The notes: generated by a model not told the origin, from the letters alone. DNA of 64,000 nucleotides from Streptosporangium subroseum (GCF_900188345.1 NZ_FZOD01000024.1:1-64000), one strand, 5' to 3'; numbered from the stretch's first letter, positions 31,063-40,661 are shown. Numbers and translations: made by a program.

Positions 31063-32601
31063 ATGCAAAACACCCGATATGCGCGCTCCGGAATGGTTTG
31101 TACGGTCGATCACCTCGCTTCCGGCGCGGGTGTGGCCATGCTGGAGCGAGGTGGATCGGCGGCCGACGCGGCGGTGGCGGCGAACGCCGTACTGGCGGTG
31201 ACCTCGCCGCACCTGTGCGGGCTGGGCGGGGACCTGTTCGCGCTGGTCCACGACGGGACCGGCGCGCCGGCGGCGCTCAACGCCTCCGGGCGCTCGGGAT
31301 CGGGCGCCGACCCCGAGCGGCTCCGGGCCGAGGGGCACGACCGTATGCCGCACCACCACGACATCCGTTCGGTCCCGGTGCCCGGCTGCGCGGACGGCTG
31401 GCTGGCGTTGCACGGCCGGTACGGCAGGCTGCCTCTGACCCAGGTACTGGCCCCGGCGATCGGGCACGCCCGCGACGGGTTCCCCGCCTCTCCGCTGATG
31501 GTGCCGGGGCTGGCCACCGTCGGCCCGCTCTGTGAGGACTTCGCGACGGCCCGGAGCGCCGGTGACCTGATCCGGCGGCCCGGGGTGGCGCGGGCGCTGG
31601 AGGCCCTGGCCGACGGCCGGGACGGCTTCTACCTCGGCGAGTTCGGCAAGGGACTGCTCGCGATCGGCGGAGGCGAGTACACCGAGGACGACCTGGCCGC
31701 CGGCAACGCGGAGTGGGTGGATCCGCTGCGGGTGCGGGCCTTCGGACACGACGTGTGGACCATGCCGCCCAACTCGCAGGGGTATCTGCTGCTGCTCGCG
31801 CTCGGCATCGCCGAGGGACTCGACCTGCCCGCCGACCCGGCGGACCCGCTCTGGGCGCACCTGCTGGTGGAGGCGGCGCGGATGGCCGGGCACGACCGGC
31901 TGGACGTGCTGTTCGAGGGCGCCTCCGTCGACGCCGTACTGGACTCGGCCGACGCCCGCCGGGCCCTGATCGACCCGTCCGCGCGGGCCACGGTGCGCGA
32001 CCTCGCCGCCGACGGTGACACCACCTATCTGTGCGCGGTGGACGGCGACGGCATGGGCGTCTCGCTGATCCAGTCCAACGCCTCCGGTTTCGGCAGCCTG
32101 ATCTTCGAACCCAGCACCGGCATCAACCTGCACAACCGGGGCATCGGGTTCTCGCTGGTCCCGGGTCACCCCGCCGAGTACGGGCCCCGCCGCCGTCCTC
32201 CGCACACCCTCGTCCCCGCGCTGGTCACCCGCCCCGACGGGTCGCTGCGCTCGGTCGTGGGCACCATGGGCGGCGACGCCCAGCCGCAGGTCCTGCTCCA
32301 GGTTCTCACCCGCCTGCTCGTCCACAACCGGACGCCCGGCGAGGCCGTCGGTGCCCCCCGCTGGCGGCTGGCCGGCCAGGGCACGGGATTCGACACCTGG
32401 CGGGCCCCCGACCAGGTGGTGGTCGAGGTCGAGGAGGGGGGCCCGTGGAGCGAGGGTCTCCGCGAGCGAGGCCACCCCGTCGGCGCCATGCCGTACGGCT
32501 CCTCCTTCGGCCACGCCCACCTGATCGACGTGCTTCCCTCGGGTGTCCTGGCCGGAGCGGCCGACCCTCGTTCGATCATCGGAGCCGCGGCCGGTCTCTG
32601 A
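31063..32601 (+). CDS. Gamma-glutamyltransferase-family Ntn hydrolase
   Basis: A 512-aa member of the gamma-glutamyltranspeptidase family. MLERGGSAADAAVAANAVLAVTSPHLCGLGGDLFALVHD is the family entry motif. The self-processing site is expected at DTTYLCAVDGDG: Thr320 would become the N-terminal nucleophile of the small subunit, and VSLIQSNASGFGS follows as usual. The Gly-Gly pair near the C-terminus is TMGGDAQPQ. No signal peptide is visible, unlike secreted GGTs, and TTY replaces TTH. It may therefore act on an intracellular gamma-glutamyl or cephalosporin-like amide; the substrate is unknown. Two hairpins follow the stop. Confidence 0.88.
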   Translation: MQNTRYARSGMVCTVDHLASGAGVAMLERGGSAADAAVAANAVLAVTSPHLCGLGGDLFALVHDGTGAPAALNASGRSGSGADPERLRAEGHDRMPHHHDIRSVPVPGCADGWLALHGRYGRLPLTQVLAPAIGHARDGFPASPLMVPGLATVGPLCEDFATARSAGDLIRRPGVARALEALADGRDGFYLGEFGKGLLAIGGGEYTEDDLAAGNAEWVDPLRVRAFGHDVWTMPPNSQGYLLLLALGIAEGLDLPADPADPLWAHLLVEAARMAGHDRLDVLFEGASVDAVLDSADARRALIDPSARATVRDLAADGDTTYLCAVDGDGMGVSLIQSNASGFGSLIFEPSTGINLHNRGIGFSLVPGHPAEYGPRRRPPHTLVPALVTRPDGSLRSVVGTMGGDAQPQVLLQVLTRLLVHNRTPGEAVGAPRWRLAGQGTGFDTWRAPDQVVVEVEEGGPWSEGLRERGHPVGAMPYGSSFGHAHLIDVLPSGVLAGAADPRSIIGAAAGL

Positions 32602-32627
32602 CGGGACCGGTCTCCGACGAGGGCGGT

Positions 32628-32665
32628 TCGAAGCTTCCCGGCCTGATCAGGCCGGGAAGCTTCGA
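32628..32665. terminator. 38-bp perfect palindrome after the GGT-like gene
   Basis: Nineteen-base arms with no mismatch and no loop, centred between 32646 and 32647 (half tcgaagcttcccggcctga), 27 bp past the stop codon at 32601. In RNA it forms a long stable hairpin and is almost certainly the transcription terminator. No U-tract follows. Confidence 0.8.
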
Positions 32666-32686
32666 GCTGCCCGATCAGGCGGGCTC

Positions 32687-32710
32687 GACCCTCGGTGAGT
32701 ACCGAGGGTC
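32687..32710. terminator. Second hairpin before the DUF5709 gene
   Basis: Perfect 10-bp arms gaccctcggt and accgagggtc enclose gagt. It follows the 38-bp palindrome and ends 43 bp before the next start codon. It may back up the terminator. Confidence 0.65.
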
Positions 32711-32720
32711 TAGGCTGGTG

Positions 32721-32743
32721 GTTTTCGGCGATAAGACGGGTAA
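32721..32743 (+). promoter_or_regulatory. Possible SigB-type promoter of the DUF5709 gene
   Basis: GTTT at 32721-32724 and GGGTAA at 32738-32743 are 13 bp apart, close to the GNNTN14-16GGGTAT form of Streptomyces SigB-group promoters. A start about 7 bp on would fall almost at the ATG (32753), giving a near-leaderless mRNA, which weakens the call. Confidence 0.35.
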
Positions 32744-32752
32744 GGCGAGGAT

Positions 32753-33082
32753 ATGACCGAAATACCCCAAGACCGTGGCGGCCTGGATGACGACCAGGCG
32801 GTTGAGGTCGAGGAATGGAACGACGACCTCGGCCTCAACCATGAGATCGTCGAACACGACGACGAGCACCAGGACACCCTCGACGAACGCCTCTGGCGCG
32901 AGGCCCCGGAGCGCGAGCGGGCTCCGCGCGAGGACATGCGCCTGGTAGCACCGGATGAGGGGACGGGCCCGGACGAGACATCCGAGGAGTACGCCTCCGA
33001 CGTCGGCTCCGACGACGGCGACCTGTCCGCCGAAGAACGTGCCATCCACATCGAGCCCGACATCGAGTACCGCGACCTCTGA
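32753..33082 (+). CDS. DUF5709-family acidic protein
   Basis: A 109-aa, strongly acidic soluble protein. HDDEHQDTLDERLWREAPER and DMRLVAPDEGTGPDETSEEYASDVGSDDGDLSAEERAIHI match the DUF5709 pattern as I know it from actinobacteria. There is no catalytic motif or membrane segment, and no function is established. The start at 32753 follows taaggcgagg. It stands alone between a terminator pair and the oxidoreductase gene at 33232. Confidence 0.85.
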   Translation: MTEIPQDRGGLDDDQAVEVEEWNDDLGLNHEIVEHDDEHQDTLDERLWREAPERERAPREDMRLVAPDEGTGPDETSEEYASDVGSDDGDLSAEERAIHIEPDIEYRDL

Positions 33083-33231
33083 GAGCGCGCCCGCGCGCGA
33101 CGGGAACGGGTGATGCCGCGTCGCGCCCGGGCCATGTCGGTGAGACCGATCTGGCCGATTGTTTGGGACACGGCAGAAACGCCTAGGACTGCGACGTTTT
33201 CATCGGGACGTAACGTGGCAGGCTCACCAAC

Positions 33232-34380
33232 GTGGATGACATGTGGGATCTGGCGATCATCGGCGGTGGTCCCGCGGGCTCCGCGGCGGCCCTGCGCGCG
33301 AAGCAACTCCGGCCGGACGCGCGGGTGCTCCTGCTCGACAAGGCCGACTTTCCCCGTGACAAGGCCTGCGGCGACGGCATCGCCGCTCACTGCCGCGAGG
33401 AACTCGCCCTGCTCGGGCTCCCTGACCTCATCGCCGACTACCGGCCGGTGCAGCGCCTGACGGTGGTCTCCCCCGGCGGTGTGCGCGTCTCCGCCACCGT
33501 TGCCCGGCCCAACCACGTCGTGCCCCGCACGGTCTTCGACGCCCGCCTCGTCGACGCCGCCCGGGCCCGCGGCGTCGAGGTCCGCCGCCACCGTGTCCGC
33601 ACGCTCGACGCCCACGACGATCACATCGTCATCGACGGCACCGTCGCCGCCCGCGCCGTCGTCGCCGCCGACGGCGCCAACTCCACCGTACGGCGCCTCA
33701 TCGGCATCCCCGCGACCCCCGAGAAGCACACCGCGATCGCCGTCCGCGGTTATGCCGACCTACCCGCCGCCGACGACGACGATGCCCAGCTCATCGCCAT
33801 GCAGGAGGACGGATGGCCCGCGTACGCGTGGTCGTTCCCCATCGGCGACGGCACCGCCAACGTCGGCTTCGGGATGCTTCTGCCCCGGCTGCACGCCACC
33901 GGCCTGCCCGGTCGCGAGGTGCTCCACGGCCGGCTCGCCGAGCTGCTGCCCCACCTGCCCGCCCGCGACCTGCGCGCCCACCACCTGCCCCTGTCTCCCG
34001 GCCGGCCCAGGCCCGGCGTCGGGCGGGTGATGCTCGTCGGCGACGCCGCCGGTCTCATCAACCCGCTCACCGGCGAGGGCATCTACTACGCGCTGGTCTC
34101 CGGTCGGCTCGCCGGGGAGGCCGCCGTCCAGACGGCCGGCGACCCCCTTCCCGCCTACCGGCGCGGACTGAGAAAGGCCCTTGGACGGCACCTGCGCACC
34201 ACCGACGTGCTCGCGTGGGCCGCCCAGTCATCCGGCTTCATCGACGCCGCGATCGGCACCGCCGCCCAGCGCAAGGAGGTGTTCGATCTCCTTGTCGACG
34301 TGGGGCTCGGCGCGGGCACGGTGCCGCTGCCGCTCGCCTGGGCCGTGGCCCGCCGCTGGCTCCTGAACGGAAAGCGGTGA
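33232..34380 (+). CDS. Geranylgeranyl reductase-family FAD oxidoreductase
   Basis: A 382-aa flavoprotein. DLAIIGGGPAGSAAALRAKQL is the N-terminal FAD dinucleotide fold, KADFPRDKACGDGIAAHCREEL is the KxCGxG loop typical of geranylgeranyl reductases, and VMLVGDAAGLINPLTGEGIYYALVSGRLAGEA is the second FAD motif. Members reduce double bonds of isoprenoid chains, for example in menaquinone or lipid side chains. The start is the GTG at 33232; a second Met three codons on is possible. A putative isoprenoid role would fit the prenyl synthase and terpene cyclase elsewhere in the window, but the genes are not linked. Confidence 0.88.
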   Translation: MDDMWDLAIIGGGPAGSAAALRAKQLRPDARVLLLDKADFPRDKACGDGIAAHCREELALLGLPDLIADYRPVQRLTVVSPGGVRVSATVARPNHVVPRTVFDARLVDAARARGVEVRRHRVRTLDAHDDHIVIDGTVAARAVVAADGANSTVRRLIGIPATPEKHTAIAVRGYADLPAADDDDAQLIAMQEDGWPAYAWSFPIGDGTANVGFGMLLPRLHATGLPGREVLHGRLAELLPHLPARDLRAHHLPLSPGRPRPGVGRVMLVGDAAGLINPLTGEGIYYALVSGRLAGEAAVQTAGDPLPAYRRGLRKALGRHLRTTDVLAWAAQSSGFIDAAIGTAAQRKEVFDLLVDVGLGAGTVPLPLAWAVARRWLLNGKR

Positions 34381-34467
34381 CGCGTGGTGCCCGACACCGT
34401 GCTGACCACCGAGGGTGAGCTCCAAGCCGTCCTGCGGGATGCGGCCCCCGGCGCCGGCCGGTGATGG

Positions 34468-35115
34468 TCAGCGAGCGAGGACCGCGACCAGGGCGTGCAG
34501 GTCGTCGATGACGTGGTCGGCCTCGGCGGCCTCGGGGCGGGTGGCGTGCAGGTAGCCCCAGGGGCCCCGGCGGATCAGGGCGGTCCGCATGCCCGCCGTA
34601 CGGGCGGGGAGGACGTCGTTGTCGAGCCGGTCGCCCACGTAGAGGATCTCGCCGGGCTCCCGCCCCGACACCGCGACGACCTTGGCGAAGAAACCGGGGT
34701 CGGGCTTGGACACGCCCCAGCCGTCCGAGGTGTGAACGGCGTCGACGGCAAGCTCCATCGCGGTCAGCGCGTCGTAGGCCTGCGGCGGCTGGTTGCCCGC
34801 GATGATCAGCTCGTACCCGAGGTCGCGCAGCGCGGCCAAGCCGGGCCGTACGTCCGGATAGAGGTCCTCGGCGTCGAAGTTCACCCGGAGCCCGTCAGGG
34901 TCCTCCCGTCGCCACGCCTCCTGCTCGGCCTCGAGATCGAAGCCGGGCTTGATGATCCGGAACGCCTCGTCGAAGGACTGGCCGAGCGCCGCCATGCCGC
35001 CCAGCACCCCGAGCATCGTGAACCGGGTGACACCGAGCCGGTCGGCCCAGCGCGACCAGATCCGCGTCTCGTCGATCAGCGTCTCCCCGACGTCGAACAC
35101 CACTACCCGGACCAC
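34468..35115 (-). CDS. HAD-superfamily hydrolase
   Basis: A 215-aa phosphatase-like protein starting at the GTG at 35115, preceded by gggggagcc; the longer frame to 35181 lacks support. The HAD motifs are VVFDVGETLID (motif I, where the first Asp is the nucleophile and the usual second Asp is Gly), LIIAGNQ (motif II position), the Lys in GVSKPDPGFFAKV (motif III) and ILYVGDRLDNDVLPARTAGM (motif IV). The loss of the second Asp of motif I (DxD to DxG) is seen in haloacid dehalogenase- and phosphonatase-like branches, so it need not be a phosphatase. The substrate is unknown. Confidence 0.87.
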   Translation of the reverse strand: MVRVVVFDVGETLIDETRIWSRWADRLGVTRFTMLGVLGGMAALGQSFDEAFRIIKPGFDLEAEQEAWRREDPDGLRVNFDAEDLYPDVRPGLAALRDLGYELIIAGNQPPQAYDALTAMELAVDAVHTSDGWGVSKPDPGFFAKVVAVSGREPGEILYVGDRLDNDVLPARTAGMRTALIRRGPWGYLHATRPEAAEADHVIDDLHALVAVLAR

Positions 35116-35218
35116 GGCTCCCCCTTCGATCAGCCCGCCGATCCTAATACCTTTCGCACCGGAGGGAACCCCATGGAACACTCAGGGTTCCCGTTCGGAC
35201 ACGAAGAGATATGGGTTG

Positions 35219-35827
35219 ATGGTTATGACAGCCCCAAAACGATCCGATCAGCACGCCCCTGCCGAAGAGCAGCCCACTCCTCGTACGCCGAGAGAGTTCT
35301 TCGAATCCCTTCCCCCCACCTTCTCCCTTCGCGCCGAGATCATCGACGGAAACCTGAGGATGAGTCCTTCCGGGCCCCTCCAACACGCCCGTACCGCCAG
35401 ACGCCTCAGCCGTGCCTTGATCCCCGTTGAAGACAAAAACGACTGGGAGAGTTTCTCCGGCGATGTCGACGTGTTCATCGAGGGTCCGCGCGACACCCTG
35501 GTCCCCGACTACTGCCTGGCGCCCGTGAACGCCCCGCTCTGGGGCGACCGTGAGCTGCTCTCCTCGGCGCTGATCATGGTCGCCGAGATCGTCTCGACCG
35601 GAAGCATGGAAACGGACCGCGCCACCAAGCCGAGGATCTACGCGGAAGGAGGGATTCCCATCATGTTGATCATCGATCCCATCGCCTCGCCCCCGACGAT
35701 CACCGTTCTCAGCGACCCGGAAAAAGGCACCTACCGAGCCATGAGCCATACCCAGCTGGGCAAACCGGTCCGACTTCCCTCCCCCGTCGACTTCGACCTC
35801 GACCTCGACACCTCGACCTTCCTGTGA
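35219..35827 (+). CDS. Uma2-family nuclease-fold protein, copy 1
   Basis: A 202-aa protein of the Uma2 (DUF820) family, which has a PD-(D/E)xK nuclease-like fold. Visible elements are RAEIIDGNLRMSP, VPDYCLAPVNAP with the PD, MVAEIVSTGS with the Glu, and the Lys/Tyr/Gly/Asp block TKPRIYAEGGIPIMLIIDP. Activity has rarely been tested, and many actinomycetes hold dozens of copies. It is followed 166 bp later by a clear paralogue. The 5' leaders are also alike (cggacacgaagagatatggg against cggatacgaagggggatggg), so the duplication included the upstream region. The start is placed at the position shared by both copies. Confidence 0.85.
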   Translation: MVMTAPKRSDQHAPAEEQPTPRTPREFFESLPPTFSLRAEIIDGNLRMSPSGPLQHARTARRLSRALIPVEDKNDWESFSGDVDVFIEGPRDTLVPDYCLAPVNAPLWGDRELLSSALIMVAEIVSTGSMETDRATKPRIYAEGGIPIMLIIDPIASPPTITVLSDPEKGTYRAMSHTQLGKPVRLPSPVDFDLDLDTSTFL

Positions 35828-35993
35828 CCCTCTCGACTTCCGCGCCACCGCGAAGGGACATGCGGGACCGCGCCGCGACGGCGGAAACCGAGCCTTCTCA
35901 ACCGACCCATAACCACAGCGCATATTTCCCGCACCCAGGCAAGCCCCATGCGACACTTAGAGTGCCTGTTCGGATACGAAGGGGGATGGGTCG

Positions 35994-36596
35994 ATGGCGA
36001 TGACAACACGAGGGAGACCCCCCGGGCATACCTCCCCGGAAGACACGTCGCCCGCTCGCACGGCACGGGATCTCTTCGAAACGCTGCCCCCTACTCCCGG
36101 CTTCCGCGCCGAGGTCATCGACGGGAATCTGATCATGAGCCCCGTGGGCACCCCCGAGCACAGCTGGAGCGCGACGCTTCTCTCCTATGCGCTACAGCCG
36201 GTTGTCATGGAGCGAAAGTGGCGCGCCCACGTGGGTGGGGTGAACGTCTGCATCGACGGACCCCGAGACAGCCTCATCCCCGACTTCGTGCTCGCGCCCG
36301 CCGACTGCCCGCGCTGGGGCACTTTGGAGCTGCTCTCCTCAGGATTGATCTTGGTCACCGAGGTCGTCTCCCCGGGTAGTGCCCGGGTCGATCGCGATGA
36401 CAAGCCTCGCATCTACGCAGCGGGCGGAGTGCCGATCATGCTGCTCGTCGACCCGATCGCCGCCTCCCCGGCAGTCACAGTCCTCAGCGACCCTCAGGAC
36501 GGCGCTTACCAGATTGTCACGCGCGTTCAGATGGGAAAGCCGGTTCGGCTCCCCTCCCCCGTCGACTTCGACCTCGACACCTCGATCTTCCTGTAG
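35994..36596 (+). CDS. Uma2-family nuclease-fold protein, copy 2
   Basis: A 200-aa paralogue of the preceding gene, with FRAEVIDGNLIMSP, IPDFVLAPADCP, LVTEVVSPGS and KPRIYAAGGVPIMLLVDP in the same order and the same ending LGKPVRLPSPVDFDLD-like tail. All putative PD-(D/E)xK residues are kept, so neither copy looks broken. The ATG at 35994 is preceded by gaagggggatggg. Protein and DNA divergence between copies is moderate, so the duplication is not recent. Nearby genes give no hint of function. Confidence 0.85.
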   Translation: MAMTTRGRPPGHTSPEDTSPARTARDLFETLPPTPGFRAEVIDGNLIMSPVGTPEHSWSATLLSYALQPVVMERKWRAHVGGVNVCIDGPRDSLIPDFVLAPADCPRWGTLELLSSGLILVTEVVSPGSARVDRDDKPRIYAAGGVPIMLLVDPIAASPAVTVLSDPQDGAYQIVTRVQMGKPVRLPSPVDFDLDTSIFL

Positions 36597-36764
36597 TCCC
36601 AGGTGAACCGGGCGACGATCCGCGTCCTTCAGATGACGCCCTTCGACGGATGACGACCTTCGACCTCGCCGCCCGCGAGAGCGCCTACCCACGCCCCTGG
36701 AACACGTGACGGCGCCCGCCGTACGCGGCTCCGGCCCGCCGCCGGACCGGGTGAGATTCCGCTC

Positions 36765-39700
36765 TCAGAGCTGCTCCATGGCCTTGCGGATGCGCTTTTC
36801 TGAGATCGAGTACGGGGTGCCGAGGGTCTGGGCGAAGTAGCTGACCCTGAGCTCCTCGATCATCCAGCGGATCTGGCGGACATCGTCGCCTGCGCGGCGG
36901 GCCGGGGGAAGCTTCTCGACCAGCTCGTGATAGTCGTCCTCAAGATCGTGGACCTTGTGCATCCGCTCCTGGTCGCGGAAGGGGTCGTCGGGGAGCTTCT
37001 CCAGCCGCCGCTCGGCCGCCTTGAGGTAGCGGAGCAGGTCGGGCAGGCGTTTGTAGCCGGTGTCGGTGACGAAGCCCGGGTAGATCAGGCCGGCCACCTG
37101 GTCGCGGATGTCCTCGATCGAGGGGGTGGAGCGTGCCGCGGGCAGGAGGCCGGAGACCGTGTGCCAGATCTTGAGGATGGCCTCGACCTTGGTGACCACG
37201 TCGACGGTGGTGTCGTACAGCTCGGCGCGGACCTTGTCGTGCAGGACGGTGAAGGCGGACTGGTCCCACACCGGCCCGCCGTACTCGCTCATGAGCTTGT
37301 CGGCGGCGCAGGCGATGCAGTCGTCGAACAGGGCGATGGCGCCCGCGTGCGGGCTACGGCTGAGCGCGAGCTTGGCCTGGTTGCTCAGGCGGCCGAGCAC
37401 TCCCTTGGCCGGGGACGGGGTGTTGAGCAGCAACAGCCTGCGGGTGCCCACCCACATGGCCTCCCGCTGCTCGGTCTCGGTCTCGAACATCCGCACGGCC
37501 ACGGTGGCGCCTTCGTCGGCCAGCGCCGGGTAGGCCTTCATCCGGCGCTGCTCGAACGTCTTGGGCAGCGCCCCCATGTTCCAGGTGGTCAGGCCGGACT
37601 TCTCCAGCCCGCCGGAGGCCTTGGAGAGGGTCTGGCGGAGCTTGGGCGCGAGCCTCCGTTTGAGGTCGGCCAGGTCCTTGCTCTCCGCCAGCTTCTGCTT
37701 GCGCCCGTCGATCACCCGGAAGGTGATCTTCAGGTGGTCGGGGACCAGGTCGGGCTGCCAGGTCTCGCGTGGCACCTGGATGCCGGTCAGGTTCAGCAGC
37801 TCCCGCTCCAGCACCGCGAGCAGCGGCTCCTGGGTGGGCTTCGCCCGCTCCAGGACCTTCTTGGCGTAGTTGGGAGCGGGGACGAAGTTACGCCGGACGG
37901 GCTTGGGCAGGGCCCGGATGAGCGCGGTGAGCAACTCCTCGCGCAGACCGGGAATCTGCCAGTCGAAGCCGTCGGCGTTGACCTGGTTGAGCAGGGCGAG
38001 AGGGATGTGCGCGGTGACGCCGTCCGCGTCGGTGCCGGGCTCGAACTGGTAGGTCAGTGGGAAGCGCAGGTCGCCCTGGCGCCACACGTCGGGGTAGTCA
38101 CGCTGGCTGACATCGCCCGCCGACTCGCTGATCAGCATCGACTTCTCGAAGCTGAGCAGGTCGGGCTGGTCGGCCTTGGTCTTCTTCCACCAGGAGTCGA
38201 AGTGGCGGCCGGAGACGACGTCTGCGGGGACGCGCTGGTCGTAGAAGTCGAACAGCGTCTCGTCGTCCACCAGGATGTCGCGACGCCGGGCCCGCTCCTC
38301 CAGCTCCTCGACCTCCTCCAGGAGCTTGCGGTTCTCGGCGAAGAAGGCGTGATGGGTCTCCCAGTCGCCCTCGACCAGGGCGTACCGGATGAACAGCTCC
38401 CGGCTCAGCTCGGGGTCGATGCGGCCGTAGTTGACCTTGCGCTGCACCACGAGCGGCACGCCGTACAGCGTGACCTTCTCGTAGGCCATCACCGAACCCT
38501 GTTTCTTCTCCCAGTGCGGCTCGGAGTAGGTGCGCTTGATCAGGTGCTGGGCGATCGGCTCGACCCACTCGGGCTCGATCTTGGCGTTGACCCGCGCCCA
38601 GAGCCTGGAGGTCTCCACCAGCTCGGCGGACATCACCCAGAGCGGTTGTTTCTTGGCCAGCGCGGAGCCGGGGAAGATGGCGAAGCGGGCGTTGCGGGCG
38701 CCGATGTATTCGGTGAACGGCCTGCGCGGCTCGGTCGCGGGACGGCGGGCGCCGTCGCCCGTGGCCTTCTTCTCGACGACGTCCTTGACCCCGATGTGGG
38801 ACAGCAGGCCCGACAGCAGGGAGACGTGGATCTTCTGTTCGTCGCCGGGGGTGCTGTTGGGCGTGAGGCCGAGGGACTTCGCCATCTGGCGGAGCTGGCC
38901 GTAGACGTCCTGCCACTCGCGCACCCGCAGGTAGTTGAGGAACTCGGCCTTGCATAGGCGCCGGAACGCGCTGGACGACAGCTCCTTCTGCTGCTCCTGG
39001 AGGTAGTTCCACAGGTTCAGGTAGGAGACGAAGTCCGACTCCTTGTCGGCGAAGCGGCGGTGCTTCTCGTCGGCGACCTGCTGCTTTTCTGCCGGGCGCT
39101 CGCGCGGGTCCTGGATGGACAGCGCGGAGGCGATCACCATGACCTCGCTGACGCAGCCGTTGCCGTCGGCCTCCAGCACCATGCGGGCCAGGCGCGGGTC
39201 GACGGGAAGGCCGGCCAGCTTGCGGCCGAGCGGGGTCATCTGCCTGGCCTGGTCGAACGCGCCCAGCTCCAGCAGCAGGTCGTAGCCGTCCTTCACCTGG
39301 CGCTGGTCCGGCGGCTCGACGAACGGGAAGGCCCCGATGTCGCCCAGGCCGATCGAGGTCATCTGCAGGATGACCGAGGCGAGATTGGTGCGCAGGATCT
39401 CCGGGTCGGTGAACTCCGCCCTGGTGAGGAAGTCGTCCTCCTCGTACAGCCGGATGCAGATGCCCTCGGAGACACGTCCGCAGCGTCCCTTGCGCTGGTT
39501 GGCCGAGGCCTGGGAGATCGCCTCGATGGGCAGCCGCTGGACCTTGGTGCGATGGCTGTATCGGGAGATGCGGGCGAATCCCGGATCGACCACGTATTTG
39601 ATGCCCGGCACGGTCAGCGAGGTCTCGGCGACGTTGGTGGCCAGCACGACCCGGCGGTTGCTGTGCCGCTGGAAGACCCTGTGCTGTTCGGCGGCCGACA

Positions 39701-40661
39701 GGCGGGCGTACAGCGGGAGGATCTCGGCGTCCTTGCGCTTGGAGAGCGCTTCGGCGGTGTCGCGGATCTCCCGCTCGCCGCTGAGGAAGACCAGGATGTC
39801 ACCGGGGCCCTGAGCGCAGAGCTCGTCGACGGCCTTGCCGATCGCCTGGATCTGGTCGTCGTCCTCGGCGATCGGCCGGTAGCGCACCTCGACGGGGTAG
39901 GTCCGCCCGGAGACCTCCACGATCGGCGCGTCGCCGAAGTGCTTGGAGAAGCGCTCGGGGTCGATCGTCGCCGAGGTGATGATGATCTTCAGGTCGGGCC
40001 TGCGAGGGAGGAGCTGCTTGAGGTAGCCCAGGATGAAGTCGATGTTGAGGCTGCGCTCGTGCGCCTCGTCGATGATCAACGTGTCGTACTGGAGGAGCTC
40101 GCGGTCGGTCTGCAACTCGGCCAGCAGGATGCCGTCCGTCATGACCTTGACGAGCGTGCCGGCGCCCACCTGGTCGGTGAAGCGCACCTTGTACCCCACG
40201 GCGTCGCCGAGCTGGGTGTCCAGCTCCTCGGCCACGCGCTCGGCCACGGTCCTGGCGGCGATCCGGCGGGGCTGGGTGTGCCCGATCAGGCCCCTGACGC
40301 CTCTGCCCAGCTCCAGGCAGATCTTCGGCAGCTGGGTGGTCTTGCCCGAACCGGTCTCCCCGGCCACGATCACGACCTGATGGTCGCGGATCACCTCCAG
40401 GATGTCGTCCTTGCGCTGGCTGACCGGCAGCGCCTCCGGATAGGTCACCGTGGGCACGCCGGCGCGGCGTGTGGCGACCCGGCGCTCGGCCTTCTCGATG
40501 TCGGAGGTGATTTCCGCGGCGATCTTCTGTTGAGCGGCGCGGTTTCTGATCCTGCGCGCCCCGTCGAGCCGTCGGCGGAGCCGCCCCTGGTCACGTAGCG
40601 TGAGCTCGGGCAGCCGCGCGTGCAGGTCGGCGAGCGGAGATGTCAAAGGAGGTGTTCCCAT
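36765..40661 (-). CDS. hrpA: ATP-dependent RNA helicase HrpA
   Basis: A 1298-aa DEAH-box helicase of full HrpA length, starting at the ATG at 40661 (MGTPPLTSPLADLHARLPEL). Motifs in order are I GETGSGKTTQLPK, Ia TQPRRIAARTVAERVA, II DEAH in IIDEAHERSLNIDF, III SAT in IIITSATIDPERF, IV-V VVLATNVAETSLTVPGI and VI QRKGRCGRVSEG. These are followed by the HA2, OB-fold and long DUF3418-like C-terminal region (about 700-1298) typical of HrpA. In other bacteria HrpA acts on mRNA processing and rescues stalled ribosomes. It is the longest gene here and stands alone, with an unrelated repeat-rich region upstream. Confidence 0.95.
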   Translation of the reverse strand: MGTPPLTSPLADLHARLPELTLRDQGRLRRRLDGARRIRNRAAQQKIAAEITSDIEKAERRVATRRAGVPTVTYPEALPVSQRKDDILEVIRDHQVVIVAGETGSGKTTQLPKICLELGRGVRGLIGHTQPRRIAARTVAERVAEELDTQLGDAVGYKVRFTDQVGAGTLVKVMTDGILLAELQTDRELLQYDTLIIDEAHERSLNIDFILGYLKQLLPRRPDLKIIITSATIDPERFSKHFGDAPIVEVSGRTYPVEVRYRPIAEDDDQIQAIGKAVDELCAQGPGDILVFLSGEREIRDTAEALSKRKDAEILPLYARLSAAEQHRVFQRHSNRRVVLATNVAETSLTVPGIKYVVDPGFARISRYSHRTKVQRLPIEAISQASANQRKGRCGRVSEGICIRLYEEDDFLTRAEFTDPEILRTNLASVILQMTSIGLGDIGAFPFVEPPDQRQVKDGYDLLLELGAFDQARQMTPLGRKLAGLPVDPRLARMVLEADGNGCVSEVMVIASALSIQDPRERPAEKQQVADEKHRRFADKESDFVSYLNLWNYLQEQQKELSSSAFRRLCKAEFLNYLRVREWQDVYGQLRQMAKSLGLTPNSTPGDEQKIHVSLLSGLLSHIGVKDVVEKKATGDGARRPATEPRRPFTEYIGARNARFAIFPGSALAKKQPLWVMSAELVETSRLWARVNAKIEPEWVEPIAQHLIKRTYSEPHWEKKQGSVMAYEKVTLYGVPLVVQRKVNYGRIDPELSRELFIRYALVEGDWETHHAFFAENRKLLEEVEELEERARRRDILVDDETLFDFYDQRVPADVVSGRHFDSWWKKTKADQPDLLSFEKSMLISESAGDVSQRDYPDVWRQGDLRFPLTYQFEPGTDADGVTAHIPLALLNQVNADGFDWQIPGLREELLTALIRALPKPVRRNFVPAPNYAKKVLERAKPTQEPLLAVLERELLNLTGIQVPRETWQPDLVPDHLKITFRVIDGRKQKLAESKDLADLKRRLAPKLRQTLSKASGGLEKSGLTTWNMGALPKTFEQRRMKAYPALADEGATVAVRMFETETEQREAMWVGTRRLLLLNTPSPAKGVLGRLSNQAKLALSRSPHAGAIALFDDCIACAADKLMSEYGGPVWDQSAFTVLHDKVRAELYDTTVDVVTKVEAILKIWHTVSGLLPAARSTPSIEDIRDQVAGLIYPGFVTDTGYKRLPDLLRYLKAAERRLEKLPDDPFRDQERMHKVHDLEDDYHELVEKLPPARRAGDDVRQIRWMIEELRVSYFAQTLGTPYSISEKRIRKAMEQL

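Noticed and set aside
34384..34464. 26-codon plus-strand frame after the geranylgeranyl reductase gene (VVPDTVLTTEGELQAVLRDA)
   Set aside because: It faintly resembles the start of pyridoxamine oxidase-family proteins and might be a remnant, but it is too short to support.
36927..40598. Several long plus-strand frames across the helicase region
   Set aside because: They lie antisense to hrpA and contain no recognisable domains.
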